Source of the DNA: Actinoplanes lutulentus
GTDB lineage: Bacteria; Actinomycetota; Actinomycetes; Mycobacteriales; Micromonosporaceae
Length of the DNA: 64,000 nucleotides
Assembly (NCBI RefSeq): GCF_003259845.1
Contig: NZ_QLMJ01000025.1
Coordinates: forward strand, 1 to 64,000
Direction: 5' to 3'
This document shows, piece after piece, positions 45,229 to 53,900 of this stretch. The notes beneath the pieces are model-generated. The model was not told the origin of the DNA. It saw only the letters and a program-made list of their open reading frames with translations, and did not search any database. The stretch's first letter is position 1, and every line of letters begins with the position of its first letter. A program made the position numbers and the translations under genes.

Positions 45229-46955
45229 TCGACTCCTGCCAGAAGGTGATATCGGGGCTGTCCGCCCGTGTAGCACTGCATCTCGATGAACGGCCAGGTC
45301 CGGTGCACGTGCGCTCTCAGTTTCGCCTCGAGGCCGGGCGGGGCGTCCGCGCCGAGCACACAGGTGACCAGCTCACCGCCGCCGCCGAGCATCCGGTCCA
45401 ACAGCCGGCGGCTCACCTCGGTCACGTCCTCGCCGATCACATGCACCTCACCGTCGACCAGCCCGAGCAGATCGCCTGAGCGGCACGGACCGGCCACCGT
45501 GAGCGCATCCCGCTGTGCCGTGCAGACCTCGCCGGATCGGCACGCACCGGCCGCCTCAGCCATCGCGATCACGTCGTCAGCGAACGGCCGCTGCTGGTCA
45601 CGCACCGCGAGCGCGGCGAGCGCCTGCACCGGCGAACGGGTCGGCACCACACTGACCTGCACACCCCCGACCGACGCCTCGCGCGCCGCCGAACTGGCCA
45701 CGGCATGCGTGTTCGCATCGTTCGGCAGCAGCACCACCGAACCCGCGCCGGTCGCGGCGATCGCGGCAAGCAGCTCGGCCGTCGACGGGTTTCGATCGAC
45801 CACCGTGGCGCCCTCCCCCTCGAAGAGCGCGGTGAGCCCGTCGCCGTCGGCGACGACCACCGCGGCCCGGAGATCACGTCCAGGCCGTTTCTCCTCCAGC
45901 TGGGTCACACTGATTTTGTACGGCCGACCCGCCGCGATTCCGGCCTCGATCGCAGGGCCGATGTCGGTGACGTGCACGTGAACGTTCCACGTGGGTGGCT
46001 CCCCGTCCCCGGTCCCGACGATGACCAGCGAGTCACCGACGGCCTCCAGAGCCGCCCTGAGGCTGGCGACAGCCTCGGGCCAGGCGTCGATCAGGAACTG
46101 AACCTCGAAGCCGTAACCAGCGCAGTCCGCAGCCTGGTCATGGCCGGCGGGGGCGGCGTCCGGCGGTGCGGGCGAGGCGTCCAGCGCGGCAGGCACGGCG
46201 TCCAGCGCGGCGGGGGCGGCTCGGCGAGGCTGATCTCGGCCTGGATCGGAGCGCTCGTCCGCATCGCTCAATTCGACTTCCCGAACATTTCCGACCTGTC
46301 CTGCATGTCCGTCATCGGCCACCGCCTCGACCAAGGCGTCCAGCAGCAGGCAGAGGCCCCGGCCCCCGGCGTCAACCACACCGGCCCGGGCCAGCACCGG
46401 AAGCTGCTGCGGCGTACGCGCCAGCGCCTCGGCCGCCGACCGGGCCGCCGCTCGCGCCACGGCCACCAGGTTGTCCGACTTGATCCGGCCGGCCCCCTCG
46501 GCCGCGGCGGCCACGACCGACAGCACCGTGCCCTCGACCGGGCGGGCCACCGCCGCGTACGCCGCGTCGCTCGCCATGCGCAACGCGCGTGCCAGCTCCT
46601 TGCCCCGCACCGAGACCGCGTCGGCGAACGTGTCGGCCATCCCCCGCAGGATCTGCGACACGATCACGCCCGAGTTGCCCCGGGCGCCCAGCAGAGCGCC
46701 CCGGGCCATCCGGCGCATCAGCCGGTCGAGAGGCCGGCCCGGATCCGAGCTCCCGTAGGAGTCCCTGGTCTCGTGGGTCTCCTCGTCCAGCGCCTCATAG
46801 GCCGCCGTCAGCGTCAGGACCAGGTTGGTGCCGGTGTCGCCGTCGGGCACCGGGTAGACGTTCAGCTCGTCGATCTCGCGCTGGTGCGCCCGCAACGACT
46901 CGAGCCCACCACCGCACCAGCGGCGTACGGCAGCGGCATCGAGGGTCTCCAGCAC
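45225..46955 (-). CDS. DAK/FakA-like kinase-domain protein
   Basis: A 576-residue protein. The N-terminal DhaL-like domain (1-220) has NVYPVPDGDTGTNL (nucleotide and magnesium site) and LLGARGNSGVIVSQILRG. The C-terminal half (about 285-576) matches the FakA/YloV middle and C-terminal domains. In Firmicutes FakA phosphorylates fatty acids bound to FakB; that role here is inferred. An Ala/Pro/Asp-rich insert of about 50 residues (around 230-280) with near-repeated PAALDA units separates the halves. GTG start. Upstream of recG, and divergent from rpmB. Confidence 0.85.
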   Translation of the reverse strand: MLETLDAAAVRRWCGGGLESLRAHQREIDELNVYPVPDGDTGTNLVLTLTAAYEALDEETHETRDSYGSSDPGRPLDRLMRRMARGALLGARGNSGVIVSQILRGMADTFADAVSVRGKELARALRMASDAAYAAVARPVEGTVLSVVAAAAEGAGRIKSDNLVAVARAAARSAAEALARTPQQLPVLARAGVVDAGGRGLCLLLDALVEAVADDGHAGQVGNVREVELSDADERSDPGRDQPRRAAPAALDAVPAALDASPAPPDAAPAGHDQAADCAGYGFEVQFLIDAWPEAVASLRAALEAVGDSLVIVGTGDGEPPTWNVHVHVTDIGPAIEAGIAAGRPYKISVTQLEEKRPGRDLRAAVVVADGDGLTALFEGEGATVVDRNPSTAELLAAIAATGAGSVVLLPNDANTHAVASSAAREASVGGVQVSVVPTRSPVQALAALAVRDQQRPFADDVIAMAEAAGACRSGEVCTAQRDALTVAGPCRSGDLLGLVDGEVHVIGEDVTEVSRRLLDRMLGGGGELVTCVLGADAPPGLEAKLRAHVHRTWPFIEMQCYTGGQPRYHLLAGVE

Positions 46956-47014
46956 GCGAAAATCGTACTAACCACCCCTGACAATCGCCCGGCACGCACC
47001 CTGAGCGGGGGCGA

Positions 47015-47045
47015 TTGGTTCTTACCCCCATGGGTCGGGTAAGCT
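47015..47045 (+). promoter_or_regulatory. Candidate rpmB promoter
   Basis: TTGGTT (47015-47020) and TAAGCT (47040-47045) resemble -35 and -10 elements of the main sigma factor, with a rather long 19-base spacer. They lie 80 bases before the rpmB start. Confidence 0.35.
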
Positions 47046-47088
47046 CGCCGGGTTGCCTGGCCATGCTTGTCAGCCGGGCCCCTCCAGT

Positions 47089-47111
47089 TTCGTATCAAAG
47101 TTCGTATCAAA
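47089..47111 (+). repeat. Tandem TTCGTATCAAA in the rpmB leader
   Basis: TTCGTATCAAA occurs at 47089-47099 and again at 47101-47111, just before the AGGAG at 47115-47119. A regulator or leader structure may use it. Confidence 0.6.
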
Positions 47112-47125
47112 CCCAGGAGTATCCC

Positions 47126-47317
47126 GTGGCTAGCGTGTGCGACGTCTGTGGCAAGGGACCGGGCTTCGGCCACAACGTGTCCCACTCGCACCGGCGGACC
47201 AACCGCCGCTGGAACCCGAACATCCAGTCGGTGCGCACCCCGGCCGGTGGCGGGACCACCAAGAAGGTCAAGGCCTGCACCTCGTGCATCAAGGCTGGCA
47301 AGGTTGTCCGCGCCTGA
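47126..47317 (+). CDS. rpmB: 50S ribosomal protein L28
   Basis: A 63-residue ribosomal protein beginning MASVCDVCGKGPGFGHNVSHS. CDVC near the N-terminus and CTSC near the C-terminus mark the zinc-binding form. GTG start at 47126 with AGGAG 6 bases upstream; longer in-frame starts are not supported. Divergent from the DAK gene. Confidence 0.95.
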   Translation: MASVCDVCGKGPGFGHNVSHSHRRTNRRWNPNIQSVRTPAGGGTTKKVKACTSCIKAGKVVRA

Positions 47318-47337
47318 CCTGACCCAACAATTCTAAA

Positions 47338-47373
47338 GATGTAGCCGCCGCCCTTCGGGTCGGCGGCTACATC
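47338..47373 (+). terminator. rpmB terminator
   Basis: A 13-base perfect stem (47338-47350 with 47361-47373) surrounds a CCCTTCGGGT loop. It follows the rpmB stop by about 20 bases. The T-content after it is modest. Confidence 0.75.
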
Positions 47374-47462
47374 GCGTTATCCACAGCCCGGGGTTTCTGC
47401 AGCCCGGAGTTTTCCACAGGCCTGTCTGCGGCAGCGTTGCCGATCGGCCAGAATCCGTCGCC

Positions 47463-48368
47463 ATGCTGTTGCTGGAACGGCAGTGCCAGGTGATCACCCG
47501 AGCTCAGGCACTCCACCATCTGACCGAACGGGCGTTACGTCATCGGCTCACGTCCGGCCGATGGCAGACCGCACATCCCGGCGTGTACGTCGCGCATTCC
47601 GGCCCGATCGGACCCGCCGAACGCCGGTGGATCGCCGTCCTGGGCGCCGTCAACGGCCATCTGGCAAGCCTGGGCGGCCTCTCCGCCCTGGAGATCCTCG
47701 GATTTCGTGGCTTCCCGGACCCGACGATCCACGTCATCGTGCCGGCCCGCCTGGTCCCGAAACGACCGCCGCCCGGCGTAACCGTGCACCGCACCACCAG
47801 GATGCTCCGCTCCGAACTCCATCCGGCGAGTTCCCCACCGAGCACGAGGCCGGCCCGTTCTCTGCTCGACGCCGCACAGTGGCAGCCGTCAGAACGCCGC
47901 GCCGCGACGATCATCCTGGCCGGGTTCCAGCAGCGCCTGGTGCGCGCCGAGGAGATGTCCGCCGCCGTGGCCGCCATGCCCCGCATACGCCACCGTGCGG
48001 TGATCCGGGAAACAATCGGCGACGCCGCGAACGGCGTGCGGTCCCTTCCCGAGGCCGAGTTCGTACGCCTGTGCCGAACCGCCCGCCTGCCCGAACCCGA
48101 GCTGCAGAAGCCACGCCGCGACCACGCGGGCCGCCGCAACTACCTGGACGCCTACTTCCCCGACCACGGCGTACACGTCGAGATCGACGGCAGCCACCAC
48201 ATGGAAATTCGGCAGTGGTGGATCGACATGCGCCGCCAGAACGAGCTGTGGCTCCCGGGCGAGCGGGTACTCCGCTTCCCAGCCTGGGCCATCCGCCACG
48301 CCCCTGCCGAGGTGGTGGCCCAGCTACGCCAGGCCCTGTCGGACGCCCCACGCCCGAAACGCCCGTAA
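47463..48368 (+). CDS. AbiEi-like and DUF559 domain protein
   Basis: A 301-residue protein. The N-terminal part (1-110: QVITRAQALHHLTERALRHRLTSGRW, HPGVYV) resembles the winged-helix antitoxin domain of AbiEi type IV systems. The C-terminal part (about 215-290: YLDAYFPDHGVHVEIDGSHH, LPGERVLRFPAWAIR) is a DUF559/Vsr-like nuclease domain with the acidic D-x-E-(I)DG pattern. No AbiEii toxin is next to it. These proteins are numerous in actinobacteria and of unknown function; a defence or repair role is possible. ATG at 47463. It borders the palindrome tract. Confidence 0.75.
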   Translation: MLLLERQCQVITRAQALHHLTERALRHRLTSGRWQTAHPGVYVAHSGPIGPAERRWIAVLGAVNGHLASLGGLSALEILGFRGFPDPTIHVIVPARLVPKRPPPGVTVHRTTRMLRSELHPASSPPSTRPARSLLDAAQWQPSERRAATIILAGFQQRLVRAEEMSAAVAAMPRIRHRAVIRETIGDAANGVRSLPEAEFVRLCRTARLPEPELQKPRRDHAGRRNYLDAYFPDHGVHVEIDGSHHMEIRQWWIDMRRQNELWLPGERVLRFPAWAIRHAPAEVVAQLRQALSDAPRPKRP

Positions 48369-48406
48369 CGCCCGCAGCACCGCCATCACGCCTCGCCGCT
48401 TCGGCA

Positions 48407-48452
48407 ATCTTGAGCGATCTTCGACACCCGAGCGTGGAAGATCGCTCAAGAT
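48407..48452. repeat. Palindromic element, copy 1
   Basis: ATCTTGAGCGATCTTC (48407-48422) pairs perfectly with 48437-48452: 16-bp arms around a 14-nt loop. Confidence 0.9.
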
Positions 48453-48520
48453 CCGCAGGAGAAGCGCATCCACCCGCATGCCGCAACCGCAACGGCACGC
48501 CGCGGCACACACCCCCGCCA

Positions 48521-48566
48521 ATCTTGAGCGAATCCCCACCCTCCGAGGTAGAAGATCGCTCAAGAT
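48521..48566. repeat. Palindromic element, copy 2
   Basis: ATCTTGAGCGA (48521-48531) pairs with TCGCTCAAGAT (48556-48566). Confidence 0.88.
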
Positions 48567-48695
48567 CCCGAGGGGAAGGTCGCGCGAGCAGGAAGCGGGC
48601 GTCAGCACCAACAGCAGCGGACCACAACGGAAACTGCGGCAAAGCCTGCGAAAGCCCCATCGCAGCTCCCCCGTCCGCCAGCCGCCCGCCCGTCG

Positions 48696-48815
<120 letters not shown>

Positions 48816-48816
48816 G

Positions 48817-48864
48817 GATCTTGAGCGACTCTCGACTCCCAAGGGTGAAAATTCGCTCAAGATC
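48817..48864. repeat. Palindromic element, copy 3
   Basis: GATCTTGAGCGA (48817-48828) pairs with TCGCTCAAGATC (48853-48864). Confidence 0.9.
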
Positions 48865-48939
48865 GCCGAAAGGGCTGGGCTCGCAGCAGCGACGAGTGCC
48901 AGCGGGCAACAGCCGCGCGGGCAGCAGCGGGCGCAACAG

Positions 48940-49078
48940 CAGGCGGGCCGGCGGCAACAGCAGCAGCAGCGGGCGGGCCAGCGGTGGCGGCAGCAGCAGC
49001 GGGCGGGCCAGCGGTGGCGGTGGCGGTGGCGGCGGTGGCGGCAGCAGCAGCGGGCGGGCGGGCCAGCGGCAGCGGCAG
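48940..49078. repeat. CAG/GGTGGC simple repeats
   Basis: Repeats of GGCGGGCCAGCGGTGGCGGCAGCAGCAGC-like units and GGTGGCGGTGGC runs, between palindrome copies 3 and 4. Confidence 0.8.
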
Positions 49079-49110
49079 GCGCCGATCGGCTCAGCTGGCA
49101 CCCGTCCGTC

Positions 49111-49172
49111 GGCCCCCGATCTTGAGCGATTCTCTACCGCCAAGGGTCAACGATCGCTCAAGATCGGGGGCC
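49111..49172. repeat. Palindromic element, copy 4
   Basis: The longest arms: 20 bases at 49111-49130 pair perfectly with 49153-49172 around a 22-nt loop. The inner 12 bases are the same GATCTTGAGCGA as in the other copies. Confidence 0.92.
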
Positions 49173-49357
49173 TGCCGGTCCGCAGCGAGCACAAAGCAGC
49201 GGAAGCCAAGCAGCAGACCGCAGCGGACGTCACAGCGGAGGACCGCGGCGGACGTCACGGCGACGGACCGCAGCGGAACGGTTGCGGCGGGCGGTTGCGG
49301 CGGGCGGCTGCGGCAAGTCCTCGAACGCTCGGTGTCCACTCGGCGCCGCACCCCGCG

Positions 49358-49405
49358 GATCTTGAGCGACTTTCGACTCTATTGGGTGGAAAATCGCTCA
49401 AGATC
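49358..49405. repeat. Palindromic element, copy 5
   Basis: GATCTTGAGCGA (49358-49369) pairs with TCGCTCAAGATC (49394-49405). Confidence 0.9.
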
Positions 49406-49457
49406 GGCGGAGGGACCCCGGCCCGCTGACGATCGGTGCGGGCCGCACGGATGGGAG

Positions 49458-49594
49458 GGGCCACCCGAATAGCAGGGCCACCCGAATAGCAGGGCCACCC
49501 GAATAGCAGGGCCACCCGAACAGCAGGGCCACCCGAACAGCAGGGGCCACCCGAACAGCAGGGGCCGCGCGGATGGCAGGGGCCACGCGGACGG
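49458..49594. repeat. 17-18-bp tandem repeat
   Basis: About seven units of GGGCCACCCGAATAGCA, with AATAG changing to AACAG and then to GCGGATGG in later units. The left units are identical, so the array probably grew recently. Confidence 0.85.
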
Positions 49595-49625
49595 CGACTG
49601 GCCGGCGCCGAGTGCCAGCGAACTC

Positions 49626-50087
49626 CTACAACGCCTTCGCGTACGACAACACGCCCTCGTGCCCCTGATAAAACCCGAAGTCCGGGATCCTCACGTACCC
49701 CGCCGACTCGTAAAGCGCTATCGCCTCCGGCTGCTTGTCGCCGGTTTCCAGCACCACCCGGGCACACCCCGCCTCCCGGGCCGACTCTTCGATGACCGCC
49801 AGCATCCGCCGGGCCACGCCGCGACCCCGGGCTGCCGAAAGCGTGAACATTCGCTTCAGCTCGGCGTCAGATGAGCCGTGGCGGCGCCAGCCCGCGCTTC
49901 CGATCAGCTTGTCGTCGAGCACGGCTACGAAGAACGCCCCGGCCGGCGGGGTGAAGTCCTTCCCGGAGATCGGGGTGTCGTCCCCGGTGCCGCCGTATCT
50001 CTCGGACAGGTCACGCAGGTTCGCCGCGACCAACACTTGCACATCCGGGTCGTCGAATTCCGCCGACCTTATCGAGATCTCTGACAC
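49626..50087 (-). CDS. GNAT-family N-acetyltransferase
   Basis: A 153-residue acetyltransferase. FVAVLDDKLIGSAGWR and RMFTLSAARGRGVARRML (the acetyl-CoA-binding RGxGxA loop) and ALYESAGYVRIPDF are GNAT motifs. Substrate unknown. GTG at 50087 is taken as start; a TTG two codons earlier is possible. It follows thiL by about 16 bases and may be co-transcribed. Confidence 0.82.
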   Translation of the reverse strand: MSEISIRSAEFDDPDVQVLVAANLRDLSERYGGTGDDTPISGKDFTPPAGAFFVAVLDDKLIGSAGWRRHGSSDAELKRMFTLSAARGRGVARRMLAVIEESAREAGCARVVLETGDKQPEAIALYESAGYVRIPDFGFYQGHEGVLSYAKAL

Positions 50088-50103
50088 CAGCAAAGACTAG
50101 AAC

Positions 50104-51042
50104 TCAGCGGAAGTGGTCCCAGCCCAGGCCCCCGCTCCAGGGCTTGCGGTCGACGGTCACGCCGGAGCCGTCGTGCACCGTGCCGATCACCTGCCACTCC
50201 GGCGGCAAGGAAACCTCCGGCGGGAACGTCGCCGCGAGCGGGTGGTCGTCGCCTCCGGCCAGGACCCATTGGTACGGGTCGACGCCGAGCGCCTTGGCCG
50301 CGTCCCGCATCTGGGCCGGCACGTCGAAGGCTTCCGGGTCGATGTCGATCGCCACGAGGCTGGACGACGCGATGTGTCCCAGGTCCTGCAGCAGCCCGTC
50401 GGAGATGTCGATCATCGAGGTGGCGCCCAGGGCCGCTGCCTCCGGACCGGCCGCGTACCGGATCTCCGGGCGGCGGTACGCCTCGACGAGCTTCTTCGGC
50501 GTACGGAATCCTCGCGAAAGAACCGTGAGTCCCGCGGCCGCGTACCCGATCCGGCCGGAAAGGGCGAGAATGTCGCCTGGCTGTGCCCCGTCCCTGCGGA
50601 CCGGAGCCGCGCCGCCCAGGTCTCCCAGTGCGGTGACCGCGATCGTCAGAGTCGGGCTGGAGGAGGTGTCGCCGCCCACCACGCTCGCGCCGACGACGGC
50701 GGCTTCGGCGCTGAGGCCGTCGGCGAGGCTTTCGATCCATTCGGTGTCGACGCCGGGCGGTACGCAGAGCGCGACCAGCAGCGCTGTCGGCACCGCGCCC
50801 ATGGCGGCGATGTCGGCGAGGTTGGCGGCCGCGGCCCGGTGCCCGATGTCTTCGGGACCGCACCAGTCGCGGCGGAAATGGCGGCCGTCGACGAGCACGT
50901 CGGTGGAGGCGACGACCCGCCCGTCGGGAGCGCGCACGATGGCGGCGTCGTCCCCCGGGCCGAGGATGGTGGCCGGGCCGGAGCCGAGCCGAGAGACGAT
51001 TCGGCCGATTAGTCCGAACTCGCCGCCTTCTGGGATGCTCAC
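50104..51042 (-). CDS. thiL: Thiamine-monophosphate kinase
   Basis: A 312-residue enzyme that makes thiamine pyrophosphate from thiamine monophosphate and ATP. GPGDDAAIV (about 28-36), STDVLVDGRHF, NLADIAAMGAVP, GGDTSSSP, DISDGLLQDLGHI and LAGGDDHPLAATF are ThiL/PurM-fold motifs. GTG start. Divergent from the Lrp-type gene. Confidence 0.94.
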   Translation of the reverse strand: MSIPEGGEFGLIGRIVSRLGSGPATILGPGDDAAIVRAPDGRVVASTDVLVDGRHFRRDWCGPEDIGHRAAAANLADIAAMGAVPTALLVALCVPPGVDTEWIESLADGLSAEAAVVGASVVGGDTSSSPTLTIAVTALGDLGGAAPVRRDGAQPGDILALSGRIGYAAAGLTVLSRGFRTPKKLVEAYRRPEIRYAAGPEAAALGATSMIDISDGLLQDLGHIASSSLVAIDIDPEAFDVPAQMRDAAKALGVDPYQWVLAGGDDHPLAATFPPEVSLPPEWQVIGTVHDGSGVTVDRKPWSGGLGWDHFR

Positions 51043-51139
51043 GTCAAAGTCCTTCGATGGTGGCGTCCCGCTCCCGGGCCGCTTCGTACGGTAGTTTCAC
51101 GACCGAGGGATCACCGACGGTGGCGGATTGGAGTCGATC

Positions 51140-51373
51140 GTGGTCCAGGCATACATCCTCATCCAAACTGAGGTCGGTAAGGCCCGTGACGTGGCCGCCG
51201 CGATCGAGAAGATACCGGGGGTAGTCCGTGTGGACGCCGTGACCGGGCCGTACGACGTTGTCGTCCTGACCGAGGCGCACACCGTGGACGAGCTCGGCGG
51301 GCTGATTGTGAGCAAGGTCCAGTACGTACCGGGTATCACGCGGACGCTCACATGCTCCGTGGTAAACCTCTGA
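51140..51373 (+). CDS. Lrp/AsnC ligand-binding domain protein
   Basis: A 77-residue stand-alone RAM (ACT-like) domain: VQAYILIQTEVGKARDVAAAI, GVVRVDAVTGPYDVVVL and ITRTLTCSVV. It lacks the Lrp helix-turn-helix, so it probably senses an amino acid or modulates a partner. GTG at 51140 follows GGAG; a TTG at 51128 is less likely. Conserved beside thiL in actinobacteria. Confidence 0.85.
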   Translation: MVQAYILIQTEVGKARDVAAAIEKIPGVVRVDAVTGPYDVVVLTEAHTVDELGGLIVSKVQYVPGITRTLTCSVVNL

Positions 51374-51375
51374 CC

Positions 51376-52014
51376 ATGGTGAATCTGGACACGCCGCAGC
51401 AAACCCCAGAGAAGAAGGACCCGGTGAAGCGGGCGGCCGCCATCTGGGCGACCGCGATCGCGGTACCGGTGACCCTACTGGTCGGCGTGCTAGCTTTCAT
51501 CACTATTCAACCCGATAATTCCGAAAAGTCGGAAAAATCCCAATCGCTGCCCGTTCCCAGTACCGCCGTCACCATCGACGCCCCGAAACTGGACGAGCGC
51601 ACCGCCACCGTCTGCCTGGCGGTCACGTCCCAGCTCCCGGCGAAGATCCGCGACCTGCCGGCCCGCACGGTGACGGCCGGGCACGAGCAGAACGCCGCGT
51701 ACGGCGAGCCGCCGATCACGGTCTCCTGCGGCGTGCCCGCGCCCGTCATGTGCGAGTCGCTGCAGGACGCGACCCCGGGCTGCGTCCCGATGGACACCGA
51801 GCTCCTGATCATGAACAGGGTCTGCTGGTACGCCAAGTCAGGCGGCACCGGAGCCACGATCACCACGATGGACCGCGAAGTCCCGGTCCAGGTGACCGTT
51901 CCTGATCACTACGACAACCCGGCACAGTGGGCGAACGAGTTCTCCGACACGGTCGTGAAGACAGTGAAGTCGAAGCCGCTCGACACGATGCCGAGCGGCT
52001 GCCAGATCAGCTAG
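51376..52014 (+). CDS. DUF3515 membrane-anchored protein
   Basis: A 212-residue protein with one TM segment (about 20-42) and an outer domain with several Cys (VCLAVTSQLP, VSCGVPAPVMCE, GCVPMDTELL, CWYAKSG, SGCQIS). The DUF3515 family lies next to ddl in actinobacteria; function unknown. It starts 2 bases after the Lrp-type stop. Confidence 0.85.
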   Translation: MVNLDTPQQTPEKKDPVKRAAAIWATAIAVPVTLLVGVLAFITIQPDNSEKSEKSQSLPVPSTAVTIDAPKLDERTATVCLAVTSQLPAKIRDLPARTVTAGHEQNAAYGEPPITVSCGVPAPVMCESLQDATPGCVPMDTELLIMNRVCWYAKSGGTGATITTMDREVPVQVTVPDHYDNPAQWANEFSDTVVKTVKSKPLDTMPSGCQIS

Positions 52015-52027
52015 CGCGAAGCCGGTC

Positions 52028-53089
52028 TCAGTGCAGGCCGGTTCCGCGCCGCAACGCGGTGCGGATCAACCGGTCGACGACCTTCGGGTACTCCAGCCCG
52101 GTCGCCGCCCACATCATCGGGAACATCGACGTGGGCGTCATCCCCGGCATCGTGTTGATCTCGTTCAGGAAGACCTCACCGGACTCCGTCACGAAGAAGT
52201 CGACCCGGGCGAGACCGGCACAGTCCAGAGCGGTGAAGGTCCGCAGCGCGTACTCCTGGACCTGCTTCGCTATGGAGTCCGGGAGCGAGGCCGGGATCGT
52301 GAACCGGCTGCCCACCAGGTACTTCGTCTCGAAGTCGTACCACTCGGCGTCGTCCACGTGGATCTCGGCGAGCAGCGACGCCTCGGGCGAGCCACCGGTC
52401 TCACCCTCGAGAACACCACACTCGATCTCGCGGCCGACGATCGCGGCCTCGACGAGCACCTTCGGGTCGATCTGCCGGGCCGTGGCGACCGCCGCGTCCA
52501 GATCGGCCCAGTCGGAGATCTTGGTGATGCCGGTGGACGAACCGGCCCGGGACGGCTTCACGAAGACCGGAAGGCCGAGCCGTTCCTTGTCCGCCTCGGA
52601 GAGCGAGACACCGGCGCGCAGGACGGCGTAGGGCCCGACCGGGATGCCCTCGGCGATCGCGAGCTTCTTGGTGAATTCCTTGTCCATGGCCGCGGCGGAG
52701 GCGAAGACGTTGGCCCCGACATAGGGGATCCCGGCCATCTCCAGCATCCCCTGGATCGTGCCGTCCTCGCCGTAGGCGCCGTGCAGCACCGGGAAGACCA
52801 CGTCCACGTCGCCCAGCGACGAAGAAGTGGTGGGGTCCGCGGCGAGCACCACACCGTCGCCCGACGATGCGGTGATCTCCGGCAGCTTGTTACCGGAGAT
52901 CGCCAGCTGCGACCGCTCGCCGGTGGGCAGGACCCAGCGACCCTCGCGGGTGATTCCGACCGGGACCGCTTCGTACTGATCCGGGTCCAGCGCGCCGAGG
53001 ATGGCGCCCGCGCTCACGCAGGAAATGGCGTGCTCAGTACTACGACCGCCGAACACGATCGCGACGCGGGTCTTCCGGGGGGTCGTCAC
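52028..53089 (-). CDS. ddl: D-alanine-D-alanine ligase
   Basis: A 353-residue ATP-grasp ligase of peptidoglycan precursor synthesis. VAIVFGGRSTEHAISCVSA (start motif), HGAYGEDGTIQGMLEMAGIPYVG, FVKPSRAGSSTGITK, ARVDFFVTESGEVFLNEINTMPGMTP. YGEDG is present. GTG start. Convergent with DUF3515, with 13 bases between. Confidence 0.95.
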   Translation of the reverse strand: MTTPRKTRVAIVFGGRSTEHAISCVSAGAILGALDPDQYEAVPVGITREGRWVLPTGERSQLAISGNKLPEITASSGDGVVLAADPTTSSSLGDVDVVFPVLHGAYGEDGTIQGMLEMAGIPYVGANVFASAAAMDKEFTKKLAIAEGIPVGPYAVLRAGVSLSEADKERLGLPVFVKPSRAGSSTGITKISDWADLDAAVATARQIDPKVLVEAAIVGREIECGVLEGETGGSPEASLLAEIHVDDAEWYDFETKYLVGSRFTIPASLPDSIAKQVQEYALRTFTALDCAGLARVDFFVTESGEVFLNEINTMPGMTPTSMFPMMWAATGLEYPKVVDRLIRTALRRGTGLH

Positions 53090-53185
53090 TGAACTCGGTG
53101 CCTTTCGCTAGCGGTCATGCCGGGGGTGACCCTACTCTGCGTAAGCCGAATATGGGATCTGGCGAGGCAGGGGAACGAACAGGTC

Positions 53186-53632
53186 ATGGCTCCAGCACTC
53201 CACGTGATCGCCGGCCCCGGTCCGGGCCAGCTGGCGACGATCGCGCACTCACCACAGGAGCCGTGGTCGGCTCTGGAACTGGGCGCTCTGGCCCGGTCAG
53301 GCGTACAAACTCTGGTCTTCACCGGCATGGGCGCCGAGGGCGATACCGCCGGCATCGAGCTGGTCTCCTTCCCGGACGCCGCGGATCCGGTGAAGCGCGA
53401 GGAGGCCACCGAGGTGGTCGCGCTCGCCGCCCGCCTCGCTCAGGACGTCCGCTCCGGCCGCTTCGTGGTCACCCAGTCAACCGGCGGCGTAGGCCGCTCC
53501 ACACTCCTGTCGACAATGACCCTCACCCTGCTGGGCATCCGCCCCGCCGAAGCGTTACGCCGCATCGGCCCCCGCGCCAGTTCCGAAGTCCCCCGCAACT
53601 GGCTCCACGACTTCGTCTCCACCCACGGATAA
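53186..53632 (+). CDS. Tyrosine/dual-specificity phosphatase-like pseudoenzyme
   Basis: A 148-residue protein. The stretch VVTQSTGGVGRSTLLSTMTLTLLG (92-115) lines up with the phosphatase loop HCx5RS and its following helix, but His97 is Gln and the catalytic Cys98 is Ser. An upstream FPDAADP (62-68) resembles the general-acid loop. If the fold is right, the protein may bind phosphorylated ligands without cleaving them. I chose the ATG at 53186; the conserved part begins there. Divergent from ddl. The family call is moderate. Confidence 0.5.
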   Translation: MAPALHVIAGPGPGQLATIAHSPQEPWSALELGALARSGVQTLVFTGMGAEGDTAGIELVSFPDAADPVKREEATEVVALAARLAQDVRSGRFVVTQSTGGVGRSTLLSTMTLTLLGIRPAEALRRIGPRASSEVPRNWLHDFVSTHG

Positions 53633-53852
53633 ACCACCGGCTGAGCGCGTCCCGTCCTTCGCGCCGGCTGGGTGCGTCCTCCAACCCCTTTTTGATACGC
53701 ACATCGAAGGCCCACAAACGCATCAACGTCCTACCGTCAGCCCGAGGCCCTGACGCCCCTCCCCCCGGCGCACTCCGCCGCCGACCCCTGAAATCCCCCG
53801 AGCTCAACCCAACGGGCCGCCGCATCTCCGCCCAGGCCCATTTCGCGACACG

Positions 53853-53879
53853 GTGACGGGGTGACGGGGTGACGGGGTG
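53853..53879. repeat. 8-bp tandem repeat
   Basis: GTGACGGG occurs three times in a row, followed by GTG. Confidence 0.85.
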
Positions 53880-53900
53880 TTCAGGCTCGTAGGCCATGCG

